64,000 nucleotides of DNA from Gammaproteobacteria bacterium (GTDB taxonomy: Bacteria > Pseudomonadota > Gammaproteobacteria > Eutrophobiales > Eutrophobiaceae), in assembly GCA_004297165.1 (NCBI GenBank), contig SCUJ01000010.1, forward strand, positions 5,001 to 69,000. Direction: 5' to 3'. The position numbers and the translations under genes are program-made. Every line of letters starts with the position of its first letter. Positions within the stretch are counted from its first letter, which is position 1. This document shows positions 8,691 to 19,700 of the stretch, piece after piece. The notes beneath the pieces were generated by a model. That model worked only from the letters and a program-made list of their open reading frames with translations, was not told where the DNA came from and did not search any database.

Positions 8691-10760
8691 ATGCATGATG
8701 GGACAACTGTGAGCGAAGCGACGAGGCCAACCTTGGTCACGGATATGCTCCGTATCCAGCATGAGATTCATGCGCCTGCTGTAATCAGCGATCCGCTTGC
8801 CAGAACCGTGCAACACTCAGCGGATGCGTTGCTGGAAATGCAGGCCGGGGAAGGCTTTTGGCGTTTCGATCTGGAGGCCGATACCACCATTCCCGCGGAA
8901 TATCTGTTCCTGCAATATTTTCTGGGGTCGGTCGATGTCACCCGTCAGGCGAAGCTGGCCGACTACATTCTGAGCAGGCAATTGCAGGATGGAAGTTGGC
9001 CGCTTTATGAGGGGGGGCCCGGCAACATCAGCGCATCGGTAAAATCCTATTTTGCACTGAAACTCGCCGGCAAAGACCCGGCATCGCCAGAAATGAAACT
9101 TGCCAGGCAATGGGTATTGACACATGGCGGCGCTGAAAACGCAAATGTCTTCACCCGTATAACATTGGCGGTCTATGGCCAGATTCCATGGCGCACCGTC
9201 CCTGCGATGATGGCCGAAGTAATCTGGCTGCCAAAATGGTTTCTGCTGTTCAACCTGCACAAGGTCTCCTACTGGTCCCGTTGCGTAATCGTGCCCTTAT
9301 TAATCATCTTCGCGACCAGACCGGTGCATGCCCTCACGACAAACCAGGGAATAACCGAACTCTTCGTCAGTAACCCCGGGGCTTTGAAACATCTCGACAG
9401 ATTCAATCAGGGCAGTCTGCTGAAAAATCTGTTCATACTGATCGACAGGATGTTGAAGATCGCGGAATCCTTCGTCCCGGCAGGGTTGCGTGACATGTCC
9501 GTGCGAAAGGCAGAGAAGTGGATGCGGGAACACATGCGGGGCGAGGGCGGTATAGGGGCAATTTTTCCAGCCATGGCCAATGCCGTCATGGCGCTAAAAA
9601 TCCTCGGACACGATGCTACCGATCCCGATATGCGACGCGGGATTAAGGCGATTGAGGATCTGGTCATTGAAAATGAGAACGAGACCTTTGTACAGCCGTG
9701 TGTCTCGCCAATCTGGGACACCTGTCTCTCCATCAGCGCACTGACTGAAGCCGGGGTCTCCACAAACGCAGATCCCATTCAATCAGCAACGGACTGGCTA
9801 TTCGAAAAACAGGTCTTCGTGCGTGGCGACTGGAGCGAGAACGCACCCGACCTGGATGAAGGAGGTTGGGCATTTCAATTCGAGAACGATCTTTATCCGG
9901 ATGTGGATGACAGCAGTATGGTGATCATGGCGCTCTTGCGCGCCGACGCTCAGGCAAATCCGGACAAACGCGGACGCATTGCGCAAGGCGTCAACTGGGT
10001 GCTGGGCATGCAGAATCCGGATGGCGGCTGGGGCGCGTTCGACATCGATAATCACTACGAATACCTTAACAACATACCCTTTGCGGATCATGGGGCATTG
10101 GTTGACCCAAGTACTGCGGACCTTACCGGACGCTGCATCGAAATGCTCGCCATGCTCGGCTATGACAGAAGCTTCCCGCCTATCGCCCGTGGGCTGGAAT
10201 TCCTGCGCCGGGAACAGGAACCTTCGGGTTCATGGTATGGCCGTTGGGGTGTAAATTACATCTATGGCACATGGGCGGTGCTCGTCGGGCTTGGCGCCTT
10301 GGGCGAAGACCCCAGCCAACCTTATATCCGCAAGGCCATCAACTGGCTGAAATCGATTCAAAACCGCGATGGCGGCTGGGGCGAAAGTTGCGACAGCTAC
10401 GACGATCCTGATTTACAGGGACGTTACGAAAGCACTGCTTCTCAAACCGCCTGGGCATTACTAGGCCTCATGGCGGTCGGCGAGGTCGACTCGGAGTGTG
10501 TCACCAGGGGTATTAACTTTCTGATGCGCACCTATGAAGGCAAAGGCGGGTGGAAAGAAACACCCTACACAGGGACTGGATTCCCCAAGGTTTTCTACCT
10601 CAAATATCACGGTTACAGTCACTATTTCCCCTTATGGGCTCTTGGCGTATACCAGAGGCTGAAAGCAGGGAAACCCACCAGACAACAGGAAGTATGCGCG
10701 GGCGGTCCGATTGAACTCGGCCCCATGCCGGTAGTCGAAAAAATCAGATTACGCCCCTGA
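8691..10760 (+). CDS. shc: Squalene-hopene cyclase
   Basis: Membrane-associated class II triterpene cyclase that folds squalene into hopene/hopanol, the scaffold of hopanoids. 689 aa in two alpha-barrel domains. The proton-donating DxDD motif is D404-V-D-D407 (YPDVDDSSMV), and many QW-type repeats are visible (MQNPDGGWGAFD, IQNRDGGWGESCDSYDDPD, EPSGSWYGRWGVNYIYGTW). The C-terminal active-site text GTGFPKVFYLKYHGYSHYFP is present. No hpn genes for phytoene-synthase-like enzymes or hopanoid side chains are adjacent, so squalene supply and tailoring must be encoded elsewhere. Confidence 0.96.
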   Translation: MHDGTTVSEATRPTLVTDMLRIQHEIHAPAVISDPLARTVQHSADALLEMQAGEGFWRFDLEADTTIPAEYLFLQYFLGSVDVTRQAKLADYILSRQLQDGSWPLYEGGPGNISASVKSYFALKLAGKDPASPEMKLARQWVLTHGGAENANVFTRITLAVYGQIPWRTVPAMMAEVIWLPKWFLLFNLHKVSYWSRCVIVPLLIIFATRPVHALTTNQGITELFVSNPGALKHLDRFNQGSLLKNLFILIDRMLKIAESFVPAGLRDMSVRKAEKWMREHMRGEGGIGAIFPAMANAVMALKILGHDATDPDMRRGIKAIEDLVIENENETFVQPCVSPIWDTCLSISALTEAGVSTNADPIQSATDWLFEKQVFVRGDWSENAPDLDEGGWAFQFENDLYPDVDDSSMVIMALLRADAQANPDKRGRIAQGVNWVLGMQNPDGGWGAFDIDNHYEYLNNIPFADHGALVDPSTADLTGRCIEMLAMLGYDRSFPPIARGLEFLRREQEPSGSWYGRWGVNYIYGTWAVLVGLGALGEDPSQPYIRKAINWLKSIQNRDGGWGESCDSYDDPDLQGRYESTASQTAWALLGLMAVGEVDSECVTRGINFLMRTYEGKGGWKETPYTGTGFPKVFYLKYHGYSHYFPLWALGVYQRLKAGKPTRQQEVCAGGPIELGPMPVVEKIRLRP

Positions 10761-10823
10761 GCCTGTACGGCGGAGTCCGGCCGACCGGCGCCCTGACCCG
10801 GATATAATTCATCCCAGTCGAAC

Positions 10824-11846
10824 ATGCACGACACAGCAACGACAGCCACGATCCTGACGCCTGCAGATCTGACTACACCATCAATACAGCCAGACTCGCT
10901 GCGGCATGGCGAAACCGCACGTAATGGAACCAGAAGATTAATCGATGGTAAGGAACGGGTCTTCTATGATGGCTACTGGATGAAAACGTATGATGTCCCC
11001 CACACCATCGCCTACAAGAAATGGCTCATCGATCAGTTGACCCGCCGGGTCTTCCGCAACACCGAACCAGGCATCAATGCCCCTGGGAAACGCTTGGAGG
11101 AGGTAAAAGCCGCCTATAACAGCACGTCGGAACCCTCCCGGAAGCGCGTGCTTGCGGCAATGCTCGCAGGCGCTTACCTCAATCGTGGCTCCGACATACT
11201 CACCAAGGTCGTCGAACTGGAGGAAATTGGCATCACCGTGGAATCGAGCAATGAACTGCTGAGGGAATGCGGACGGTGCTTTATGAACGCCCTTGAGTTT
11301 GGCAAGAATATCCATCCGTTGCATGGTACCGAGGAACTCGATGAACTCTGGGGAGAACCCTTTAAGGCCTTCACGATGCCGATACCGCAATTTCTGGAAA
11401 CGCGATATATCAAACTCGCCAAGGCCCTCAGTGATATCGACCTGATCGCCAACACCATGATCGATCTGGTGCAACGAATCGAATACTTTCCAGGCGTGGC
11501 GGAACAACTTAAGGAACTCCGGGAAAGCGCGAAGGAGGCCGCACAAACCCAGAGAAGCGATATCGAAATCATCGAGATCTGGCCCAGGTTCGTCGGCGTC
11601 GCTGACCGCCTGCACGATTACCGCCCGGTCGTCCCGCCACGCACCTCCCGACGCGTGCAGAGCATGGCGTGGCGGGGCAAACAGATCATCAAGATCGGCG
11701 CCGATTTGATCGGCGATATCTCCAGCCTGAGAATCTCCAAACCCAAGACCACACAAAGCTTTCTTCAACGTTGTGAGCATTACCGGCAACGCTATCTGAC
11801 CAACCCGCAATCCCGAACGATCAGCGCGGACGACCTGCGCGCCTGA
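10824..11846 (+). CDS. Protein of unknown function downstream of shc
   Basis: 340 aa, not recognised. No signal peptide or membrane helix is visible. It is largely alpha-helical and charged, with a central helical stretch (KRVLAAMLAGAYLNRGSDIL, then LLRECGRCFMNALEFG) and an Arg-rich tail. It starts at ATG 10824, 63 bases after shc and on the same strand, so it may be co-transcribed with the cyclase gene. A large minus-strand frame (11810-10938) overlaps it, but the plus-strand frame has the more natural composition and spacing. Confidence 0.6.
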   Translation: MHDTATTATILTPADLTTPSIQPDSLRHGETARNGTRRLIDGKERVFYDGYWMKTYDVPHTIAYKKWLIDQLTRRVFRNTEPGINAPGKRLEEVKAAYNSTSEPSRKRVLAAMLAGAYLNRGSDILTKVVELEEIGITVESSNELLRECGRCFMNALEFGKNIHPLHGTEELDELWGEPFKAFTMPIPQFLETRYIKLAKALSDIDLIANTMIDLVQRIEYFPGVAEQLKELRESAKEAAQTQRSDIEIIEIWPRFVGVADRLHDYRPVVPPRTSRRVQSMAWRGKQIIKIGADLIGDISSLRISKPKTTQSFLQRCEHYRQRYLTNPQSRTISADDLRA

Positions 11847-11878
11847 CCTTCGCCAGTATCGGCCGCCATCAGTAAGTC

Positions 11879-13372
11879 ATGTCTGCCATCCGTACCGCGG
11901 CATCCGTCCTCCTGATTCGTGGCGCGGACAATAACCCCGAGATCTACCTGGTAAAACGTTCTCCCAATCTTGTCTTCATGGCGGGCTTATGGGCCTTCCC
12001 CGGGGGTGTTGTGCATGCATCGGCGGACGCCGTAGGGTGGGACGTTCCGCATTCTGCCCTAACCGCCTGTGCCAGGAGAGAGTTGTTCGAAGAGACAGGG
12101 GTTTTACTGGCCGACCCGGTGTGCCTGCCGGCACCCGACCGGCTGCAAACAATCCGCCTCGCCATGTTATCCGGTTCAGAGGATGGCATGTGGTCTGGCT
12201 TACAAGCCGCTCTTGACGATCCCGCCGGATATTTCACCCCCGTCTGCGAACTGCTCACGCCTGCCGGATCGCCGGTACGCTACCAGACTACTTTCCTGCT
12301 TGCCCGTCTGCCTGACGATTGTCTCCCGACAATCATAAACGGCGAGCTGACCGAGGGGGCTTTTTTCCAACCTGAGGAGGTTGTCGGATTGTGGCACGCG
12401 GGACAGCTCCCGATCGCCCCACCCAATCTTATGTTACTGAAGATCATGGCGGAGCGCGGGTTGAGCGGTTTCCCCGGCGCGGCCCGGGCCGCCGCCGGGA
12501 ATATTGCCGCTGGCGCCCTGCATCCCATCTATTTTTCTCCCGGCATTTTTCTCGCGGCGCAGCCGACTCCGACCTTGCCCCCCGCAACCACGACCAACAC
12601 CTTCATCGTTGGCGTACGGGATCTGTATCTCATCGATCCTGCAACGCCGGATTCCGCTGAACAGGAACGCCTGTTTGAAACGATGGATAATCTGATTCTC
12701 AAGGGAGGGACGTTCAGAGGGATCCTGCTCACTCATTATCATGGCGATCATACCGGGGCAGTCACTGTCGCCAGCCAACGATATCGGTTACCGGTGCGGG
12801 CCCATCCCCGGTGCTATGCCCATTTACCGCCCGGATATCTGGCCGGAACACCTCTGATGGATGGCGATATCATCGATCTCGGATTGGCCCCGGACGGATC
12901 AGATACCTGGGGGCTTACGGTTGTACATACACCGGGCCATTCCCCCGATCATCTCTGTTTTCTGGATAACAGATACCACGCAGCGATCGTCGGCGACATG
13001 GTGTCTACCGTATCCACCATCGTCATCGATCCGCCCGAAGGTCACATGGCGACCTATCTCAGCAGCCTGGAAAAATTATGCGCCCTGCCCTTGCGAATGC
13101 TTTACCCTGCCCATGGCGCGCCGCATCCCGACGGCAGGCGATTGCTCCGACAATACCTTGCGCATCGCCGGCAGCGCGAGAACCTCATCATCACAGCCCT
13201 GAAAAAAAGAATCACGACGACAACGCCGGAGTCGCTCCTGCCTGAAGTCTATGCCGACGTGGATCCGGCCATGTATCCAATCGCCGCGCGGTCCCTGCTT
13301 GCCGGGCTTATCAAGCTCGAAGAAGAAGGACTTTGTTCCCGCGATGCCACAGGTGACTGGCGAATGGCTTGA
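11879..13372 (+). CDS. Fused Nudix hydrolase - metallo-beta-lactamase-fold hydrolase
   Basis: 497 aa, two enzymes in one chain. Residues 1 to about 215 form a Nudix domain: GLWAFPGGVVH followed by ARRELFEETGVL, the Nudix box with an insertion between its first Gly and the REx2EE part. Residues about 225-410 form a metallo-beta-lactamase fold with the zinc motif THYHGDHTG, a downstream HTPGHSPDHLCF, the Asp in VGDMVS and the last His in PAHGAPHPDG. The C-terminal ~80 residues look like the winged helix found in LACTB2-type proteins. Separate and fused forms are known in proteobacteria; the substrate is not established (nucleotide-linked or acyl-CoA thioester substrates are possible). It abuts the convergent decarboxylase gene without a gap. 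Confidence 0.85.
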   Translation: MSAIRTAASVLLIRGADNNPEIYLVKRSPNLVFMAGLWAFPGGVVHASADAVGWDVPHSALTACARRELFEETGVLLADPVCLPAPDRLQTIRLAMLSGSEDGMWSGLQAALDDPAGYFTPVCELLTPAGSPVRYQTTFLLARLPDDCLPTIINGELTEGAFFQPEEVVGLWHAGQLPIAPPNLMLLKIMAERGLSGFPGAARAAAGNIAAGALHPIYFSPGIFLAAQPTPTLPPATTTNTFIVGVRDLYLIDPATPDSAEQERLFETMDNLILKGGTFRGILLTHYHGDHTGAVTVASQRYRLPVRAHPRCYAHLPPGYLAGTPLMDGDIIDLGLAPDGSDTWGLTVVHTPGHSPDHLCFLDNRYHAAIVGDMVSTVSTIVIDPPEGHMATYLSSLEKLCALPLRMLYPAHGAPHPDGRRLLRQYLAHRRQRENLIITALKKRITTTTPESLLPEVYADVDPAMYPIAARSLLAGLIKLEEEGLCSRDATGDWRMA

Positions 13373-14701
13373 TCAGCGGGCAATCCCGTCGAGGATCTCC
13401 CAGATCCTGTCGATCCACTCCAAGTGTTCGGGCTTCATCAGACAGGAGCGCAGGCAGGTAACTGTCGGCCGGTCAAAATCGACATCCTGCCAATAAACTT
13501 GTAACAGACCGGCCGGGAGATCCGCCAGGGCGAGATGCAAGTTATGCGCGGCGGCGCGTTTGAAGTAGTCGCGGGATAATTCCGATATCGCGGAGGCGGA
13601 CGCCGCCCGCGGGGCCCAGAGCACGATATCCAACTCCGGAGGAAAAAGCGTCAGGTAACGGGGATCTCCATGCAGCCGATCATATAAAGTCAGCGCAGCC
13701 TTCCGGCAGCATTCGAGATTGCGCGCGAATTCCGACCCGCGCTCCATGGGCAAGAGCCTTTGTGTCGCCCACAGGGCCACGGCGGCGGCCCCCGCCCGCG
13801 AACATTCCAGACTGATCTCCCCGAGGTGCAGGTCATCCGAACTGAAATAGGTATAGGGCGAATCGTGCCGGTAGAATCGGCCGGCGCTTGGATCCCGGAA
13901 CAGGATACAGCCACAGCCGTAGGGTTGCAGTCCATGTTTGTGCGGATCGATGACGATGGAATCGGCTTCCACAAGGCACGCAAAGGCGCGACTGGCCTCT
14001 GTGGATAGATTATCCGCTAGCAGGTAATACCCGCCGTAGGCAGCATCCACATGCAGGCGAAAACCGTATTCACGCCGCATGTCCAGCAGATCCGGCAATG
14101 GATCGACCGCGCCTGCGGCGGTCGTTCCCAACGTCGCGACCACGGTTCCCCCGGCGCCCCGTTCAAGCATCAGTCGCAGCGCCTTGAGGTCCATCCTCGC
14201 GCGCTCATCCACGGGGATTGCGGCAAAATCGAGTCCCAGCACCTCGGAGATCCGCGCATGGGTATAGTGCGCCTGTGCCGAGGCCATGATCTTCGCGCCG
14301 GGGCGTAACTTACCCGCCACCCAGAGGGCCTCCAGATTCGCCAGTGTGCCGCCCCCGGTGAGATGCCCCAGATACTCCCGCCAACCGATCATTCCGGCGA
14401 TATTCGCCACCGCCTCCTTTTCCATCGCGGAACTGGCGCGGCCGCCGTCCAGGGCATGGTTGTTAGGGTTGAGGTGCATGGCGAGGGCATAGGCGAGACG
14501 CGCCACCGGATGGGGCGGCTTGAGCATCTGCCCGGCATAGAGGGGATGATGATACGGAAAATTATCCCGCATACGGTCGCTGACCTCCGTCAGGACCGCT
14601 GCGATCCGGTCTTCAGCAACGGTCTGTGAATGCGGAGGCAGGTCGGAGAAACCCTGCCACAGCCGTCGGACCGCGCGACCGAGCAGCTTTTCTTCGTCCA
14701 T
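13373..14701 (-). CDS. Group II PLP-dependent amino acid decarboxylase
   Basis: 442 aa, aromatic-L-amino-acid / aspartate / glutamate decarboxylase superfamily. The PLP-lysine motif is DSIVIDPHKHGLQPYGCG. Other family segments are GGTLANLEALWVAGKL, ATLGTTAAGAVDPL and LHVDAAYGGYY (His stacking on PLP and the Asp of the cofactor site). Product specificity cannot be read from sequence. It follows the aldehyde:ferredoxin oxidoreductase gene by 18 bases on the same strand. Co-expression suggests that an amine from this enzyme may be turned into an aldehyde and then an acid; that chain is inference. Confidence 0.85.
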   Translation of the reverse strand: MDEEKLLGRAVRRLWQGFSDLPPHSQTVAEDRIAAVLTEVSDRMRDNFPYHHPLYAGQMLKPPHPVARLAYALAMHLNPNNHALDGGRASSAMEKEAVANIAGMIGWREYLGHLTGGGTLANLEALWVAGKLRPGAKIMASAQAHYTHARISEVLGLDFAAIPVDERARMDLKALRLMLERGAGGTVVATLGTTAAGAVDPLPDLLDMRREYGFRLHVDAAYGGYYLLADNLSTEASRAFACLVEADSIVIDPHKHGLQPYGCGCILFRDPSAGRFYRHDSPYTYFSSDDLHLGEISLECSRAGAAAVALWATQRLLPMERGSEFARNLECCRKAALTLYDRLHGDPRYLTLFPPELDIVLWAPRAASASAISELSRDYFKRAAAHNLHLALADLPAGLLQVYWQDVDFDRPTVTCLRSCLMKPEHLEWIDRIWEILDGIAR

Positions 14702-14719
14702 ACCCGGTCAGGACAGGTA

Positions 14720-16462
14720 CTAGCCGCCTCCCGAGGCGCCGAAGAACAGGGCGTGGGTCGCGGGCTGCCTGACCTTCGCCTTGGCGAGCAGGTCCCTGGG
14801 GATATCGAATTTGATCGTATGATCCGGTCCGACGCCCTCCTCGCGCAGACACTTCACCATGTCATCATCCTCGCCGGAGAAGCCGGCGCGGCGGTTGAAT
14901 TCCCACTCATCCAGCAGGCATTGCCAGCCCAGATCCGCCAGGAACTCGTTCGTGATCTCCTCGCCGAAGAAGGCGGCATAGAACTGCCGGATCTCGTCGA
15001 TCGCGGGCTGGAGAAAGAGACAAAAACCGGTGGAATCGGCGAGTGTGTTGACGATCTGGCTCTCCTGCGAGGCCAGCACAGCAGCCTCGCCGCCGATCTC
15101 GGGGTTGATGACCAGACCCGCGGTGTGATCCGCGCCCATCGGACTGGTGGCATAGGTAACGCCGGTCGCCTTCATCGATCGCGGGTCCCATGCGGGGACG
15201 GCCTGTCCTTTGACCACCGGGACCCGATGATGCTTGCGGCCCTTGCCGGTGGAGACTGCGCCGTTTGCGATCATCATGCCGATGTCACTGCCTTTGCCGA
15301 TCTCATCCCTCAACATGGCCTTCGCAGCCGCAGCATCGCCCCATTGCATCCCTCCCGAATCCATCAGGATGGCGAGGGCGGCGCCTATCTCGATGGTGTC
15401 CATCCCAAGCTCGTCGCAGAGGCGATCCAGTGCCGCGACTTCCTCCCAGTCATTGATATCGCAACAGGAGCCCAACAAAGTGAGGGTCTCGAATTCCAGC
15501 GCCGAGGTCAGGTAGTTGCCCGCCGCGTCATGGATCATGTTCGAGCATTTGACGATGCACCCGTTCATGCAGGCGTGCATGCCGCCGCCGCGTTTCTCGA
15601 AGGACTCCCGGATCCGGGCCCCGTCGAGTTTCTCGAAATGCGGGTTGCGGCCCTCGGTCCGGTTACGATAGGGGAAGGTGTTGAGCATGTTGGCCACGGG
15701 GATGACCGCGCTCGTGCCCCATTCGAAGGTCTTGTGTCTCGCGCCGAGATAATCCTTGCTGAACCGTTTATGCACCTCGGCAAAGGCGGCAGAGTTGGCG
15801 GGCTTTCGCGACGGGGCCTTGCCGGGGTCGATCAGGACCCACTTCAGGCGCTTGGAACCCATCACCGCCCCGACGCCGCCACGCGCGGCATGCCGGGCCG
15901 GACGTCGCTCCCTCTCTTTATCCGTACAGGCCACCGAGGCGGACTTGTACATCCGTTCGCCGGCCGGACCGATAGAGATGGCCGAGGCCGTCTTGGGATA
16001 ATGAGTAAACAATTTCTCGCAACTGGCGTAGTTCCACAATCCCCGATACTCGTCTGCGGGGACCAGGCGCACCCCCTCGGCCGTAACTTCAAGCCCCCAG
16101 AGTTTTTCCCGATCCGCCGGCACACCGGTGACTACGATCGCGCGGTAGCCGAGGCGCATCAGATCCTGCCCCGGATTGCCTCCGACATTGGCCTCCTTGA
16201 TCCCCCCGGTCAACGGACTCTTGCAACCCACGGAGAGTCTTCCGGACGTTGGCGCCGTGCTGCCTGAAAGCACGCCCGGGGCTAACACGAGGATATTCTC
16301 GGGTCCCAGGGGTTCGCAGCGGGGATTACATTCCTCAAGCAGGATCCTCGCCGACAAGGCCCGCCCGCCGAGAAATTTCCAGTCTTTCCTGAAGTCTTGA
16401 ATGGCGACGGACAAATCGGTCATGTTGACGCGAATGAGCTTCTGGTTTTCTGTGTTGGCCAT
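14720..16462 (-). CDS. Tungsten/molybdenum aldehyde:ferredoxin oxidoreductase
   Basis: AOR family enzyme with bis-pterin W/Mo and one 4Fe-4S cluster, oxidising aldehydes to acids with ferredoxin as acceptor (or the reverse). 580 aa from ATG 16462 (MANTENQKLIRVNMTDLS), which has AAAGGG upstream and the usual AOR N-terminus; the frame extends further upstream but that part is not AOR-like. Pterin-binding text includes LGGRALSARILLEE, SGRLSVGCKSPLTGG and GGVGAVMGSKRLK. The cluster cysteines appear as ACMNGCIVKC (C-x3-C-x3-C, not the common C-x2-C-x3-C) plus a late Cys in STGFCLFLQP. Few aerobic Gammaproteobacteria carry AOR, so transfer or a microaerobic lifestyle is possible. Confidence 0.93.
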   Translation of the reverse strand: MANTENQKLIRVNMTDLSVAIQDFRKDWKFLGGRALSARILLEECNPRCEPLGPENILVLAPGVLSGSTAPTSGRLSVGCKSPLTGGIKEANVGGNPGQDLMRLGYRAIVVTGVPADREKLWGLEVTAEGVRLVPADEYRGLWNYASCEKLFTHYPKTASAISIGPAGERMYKSASVACTDKERERRPARHAARGGVGAVMGSKRLKWVLIDPGKAPSRKPANSAAFAEVHKRFSKDYLGARHKTFEWGTSAVIPVANMLNTFPYRNRTEGRNPHFEKLDGARIRESFEKRGGGMHACMNGCIVKCSNMIHDAAGNYLTSALEFETLTLLGSCCDINDWEEVAALDRLCDELGMDTIEIGAALAILMDSGGMQWGDAAAAKAMLRDEIGKGSDIGMMIANGAVSTGKGRKHHRVPVVKGQAVPAWDPRSMKATGVTYATSPMGADHTAGLVINPEIGGEAAVLASQESQIVNTLADSTGFCLFLQPAIDEIRQFYAAFFGEEITNEFLADLGWQCLLDEWEFNRRAGFSGEDDDMVKCLREEGVGPDHTIKFDIPRDLLAKAKVRQPATHALFFGASGGG

Positions 16463-16739
16463 GACGGTACCCTTTGTTTGAAAAGTAGCTGCGAGCGTGA
16501 ATTTCAACTTCGTCTGTGACATGTATCCCCGATTCACGGGAATCGGTCGTGGATTCATTCTATCCGGATCGACGCCGTTCACCAAATCAACGCGCCTGAA
16601 TCCCCCTCGCCTCTCTGATATAATTTTCCGCATCGTATTTTCAATACCCGGATGAATATACGGGATACCGTGGATCTTCAACGTTCACAGCTACACATTC
16701 AACAACTGATGCCATCGCATCGGTGTCGCCGATGACTTC

Positions 16740-19700
16740 ATGGCCTCGCTCCCAGAAAATTCCGATACTGACAATCTTCCCTTCCAGTTCAGCGCCAATA
16801 CCGAGGTTTCGACCAGTCCCCGGTTCCTGATCGTCAGTTACTTTCTTGCCGTGACGATTGCGGCCACCCTCCAGGCGCTCTGGTTCGATGAACTCATTCA
16901 GTTGATCGGGGATACGGCGGTCGCCGCACCCGCCCTGGCAGCCGCGTTTATCGCTGCGCAACTGACCGGATATTTTCTGCTGGTCCTCGCGCCAAAACTG
17001 CGTGGCGCCGAGGCGCCGCAACTCCCATTGCTGCTCTTCACGCTCGCGTTATCCGCCCTGGCGACCCCGCTGTTTCTGGAGGTTTTCGATTATCTCCATG
17101 TCACAATCTTCGGGAGTAAAGATACGTTGCCGTCAGCCCCTGGTCTTTCCGCCGCGCTTTTTTACTTTCTGGCGGGATATGGCGTTACCCTGGCGCCGCT
17201 CGCTTGTGCGGGGGCGTCTTTGGCGGTCTACCAGAATGCCCGGAGGCATGACACGGGGCTGGTCGAGACGGGCATCGGGCTTGCGATCGGCTACCTGTTG
17301 GGATGGCATCTCACGCGGGATCATTCCGGGTTCACCAGGGAACTATGGGTAATCTCGTCCCTGAGCCTGATCCTCTGTGGCGTCATGCTGGCGTCCCGCT
17401 CCAGGAGGGACCAGGCGACGATGAATATCCACGTCATCCCAAGAGCAGCCGGCACTCCGGCCTTCCTGATACTTCTCCCCCTGTTTCTGAGCGCTGTAGG
17501 TCTGGCAGTTCTATACCGGACAGTCGTCGATATGCTGGTTGCGCATCAAGGTTATTTGCGGCATGCCCCGGCAATCTGTATAGCGCTGCTCTGCTGCGGT
17601 ATTGGCATCGGCGGCTGGATCCACACAAGGTTTCCTGTTTCAGCACTATATAAACAGGTGACTATGGGGTTCGCTTATTCGCTTACTGTCTTTATCGGCG
17701 CAATCCTGATTCTGTTCACCGGATCCCCTGCTGATACCGCAGCGGCAACGCAGGGTTTCCTTATTACGATGTATCTCCTGTTGCTGACAATCGCCGTGTG
17801 TAATGGCGCCGCACTGCAACACGCCCTGACCGACACTCCGATCCCTGCCAATCGTTCGACAATTCGCATGGGTATCACTCTGCTCCCCTGGCTGGGAGGA
17901 TTCCCTGTCGGCATGCTCATTGCGGGATTATTCCTTGCCAAAGGCGCGGCCGTTTTCTGGACGCTCGCCACCGGGGTCTGTCTTTATATCCTTGCTGCGG
18001 TATTCAGCCTGCACCGATCACCTAACGCGGCAACCCGCCTGGGTTGTTTACTGATCATGCTCGCAGCCGGTGTCATCACACTCTTTACAAACAACAAACA
18101 AAACCGTTCGAGTACCGAGACAGATGCCACAGCGATCACGCAATTCCTCGGCGCCGATGCCGCGGCCAGCGTCCACATCTGGCGCGGGCCCGCGAACGAT
18201 GTCTTGTTGATCAATGGGCTCGCCGAGGCGACCATCGGCCATCCCATGGGTCCGCCGCAAAACGATCCGCAGCGCTGGCTGACGGCCCTGCCCTTCGCCC
18301 TCCTGCCAACCGCGGATAATCTCCTGCTGGTCGGTGGCGCGGGCATGGCGGCGCCGGAGGACCTGCCGCCCCTGCCGGGCTATGTGGATGTCATCGAGCC
18401 ATCCGCCCAGGTCATGCAGGCCTATGGCAGGATTCACGGCAATCAGACGTTTCTCCGCGGTTGGCACACGCCAAAAGTGAATTACCACATGAACGATATT
18501 GTTAACGTGCTGACCCTGACCGAGCGCCGTTACGACATCATTGTCACCAGCCCGCAGTCTCCGGCCCGCCGTCGAGCGGAGCAACTCGAGTCCAGGGACT
18601 ATCTCCGGCATATCAATCGCCATCTCGAGCGGGACGGGATTTATATCCACGGGGTCATTGCGGATTACGCCCCTACCGATCGTTTGCGGCGATTGATAGA
18701 GCGCTTGCTGTCCAGATTCGAGGATGTGCAATTGTTTCAGACCACGCCTGGCATGTTCTACCTGGTCGCCTCCGATACCACGATCGATCCCCGGATAAGA
18801 AAGTTGACGGAGGATTATTCATTGCTCGGGCAGATCGAATATTTCAGCCGCTCCGGGATAAACGCCGCAGAGGACCTGCTCCTCTCATGGCGCATGAACC
18901 GTGCGGAACTGGCGGCCTTCGTGGAGAACACGGAGACTGCACTCCCCGATTCTGCCGATCGCCTTTCGGCGATCCCCACGGAGCAGAACAGGATCTATAT
19001 CGCCTCTCGCCTGCTCGCACTGGGCTTCCCCAATCGCATGACGGATCTACGGCGCCAAACGCAAGATAAACCGACCGCGCTGGTCATCTCAGCCCTGGAA
19101 TCCGAACACTCCGGCAGACCGGATACCGCGGAGCGGCTGCTTATGGAGGCGCGAACACTGGCCCCGCAAGACCAGATCGCCGGGTATCTGCTTGTGCGCA
19201 ATTATCTCGATGACCTCGCCATCGGCTCGGCCCCCGCGGAGATCGGGGTCATCGCCAGCGAGTTACGCGGCCCGCCAGAGAACATCGCCCGTATCTGGAC
19301 AAATTTTCTTGGCAACGACTGGTATGGGATCCTCCCCTTCGAACGGGAACTCGCAAGGGTGGAGCCGCTGGAGCCCTGGTATGCCGAGGCCGCTTTGCTC
19401 AGGGCCACCTGGCGGATTAATTACGACAGTTCCGACTACCGGCGGGCGATGCTGATCGAGGCGATACGGATCATCGATCGCGCCTTGGCTTCATATTACA
19501 GCGGCAAGCTCTATCTGGCCCGGGCCAGGGCGGCCAATCTCCTCGGCCAGTCGTCCGCCGCGATTGAGACCGCCAGGACTGCCGCGGGGCTTTATGAACT
19601 GCAACTCCAGTACGCCACGCGGGAACAAGAACCGAAACTCCTGCGCCGGCTGCTCTCGGCGAGGACGGAGGCGGCGCAGATGCAGGCAGTCATCCGCGCC

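Noticed and set aside
14630-16267. 545-aa plus-strand frame
   Set aside because: Antisense to the aldehyde:ferredoxin oxidoreductase, whose motifs are unmistakable; long open antisense frames are expected in GC-rich codons.
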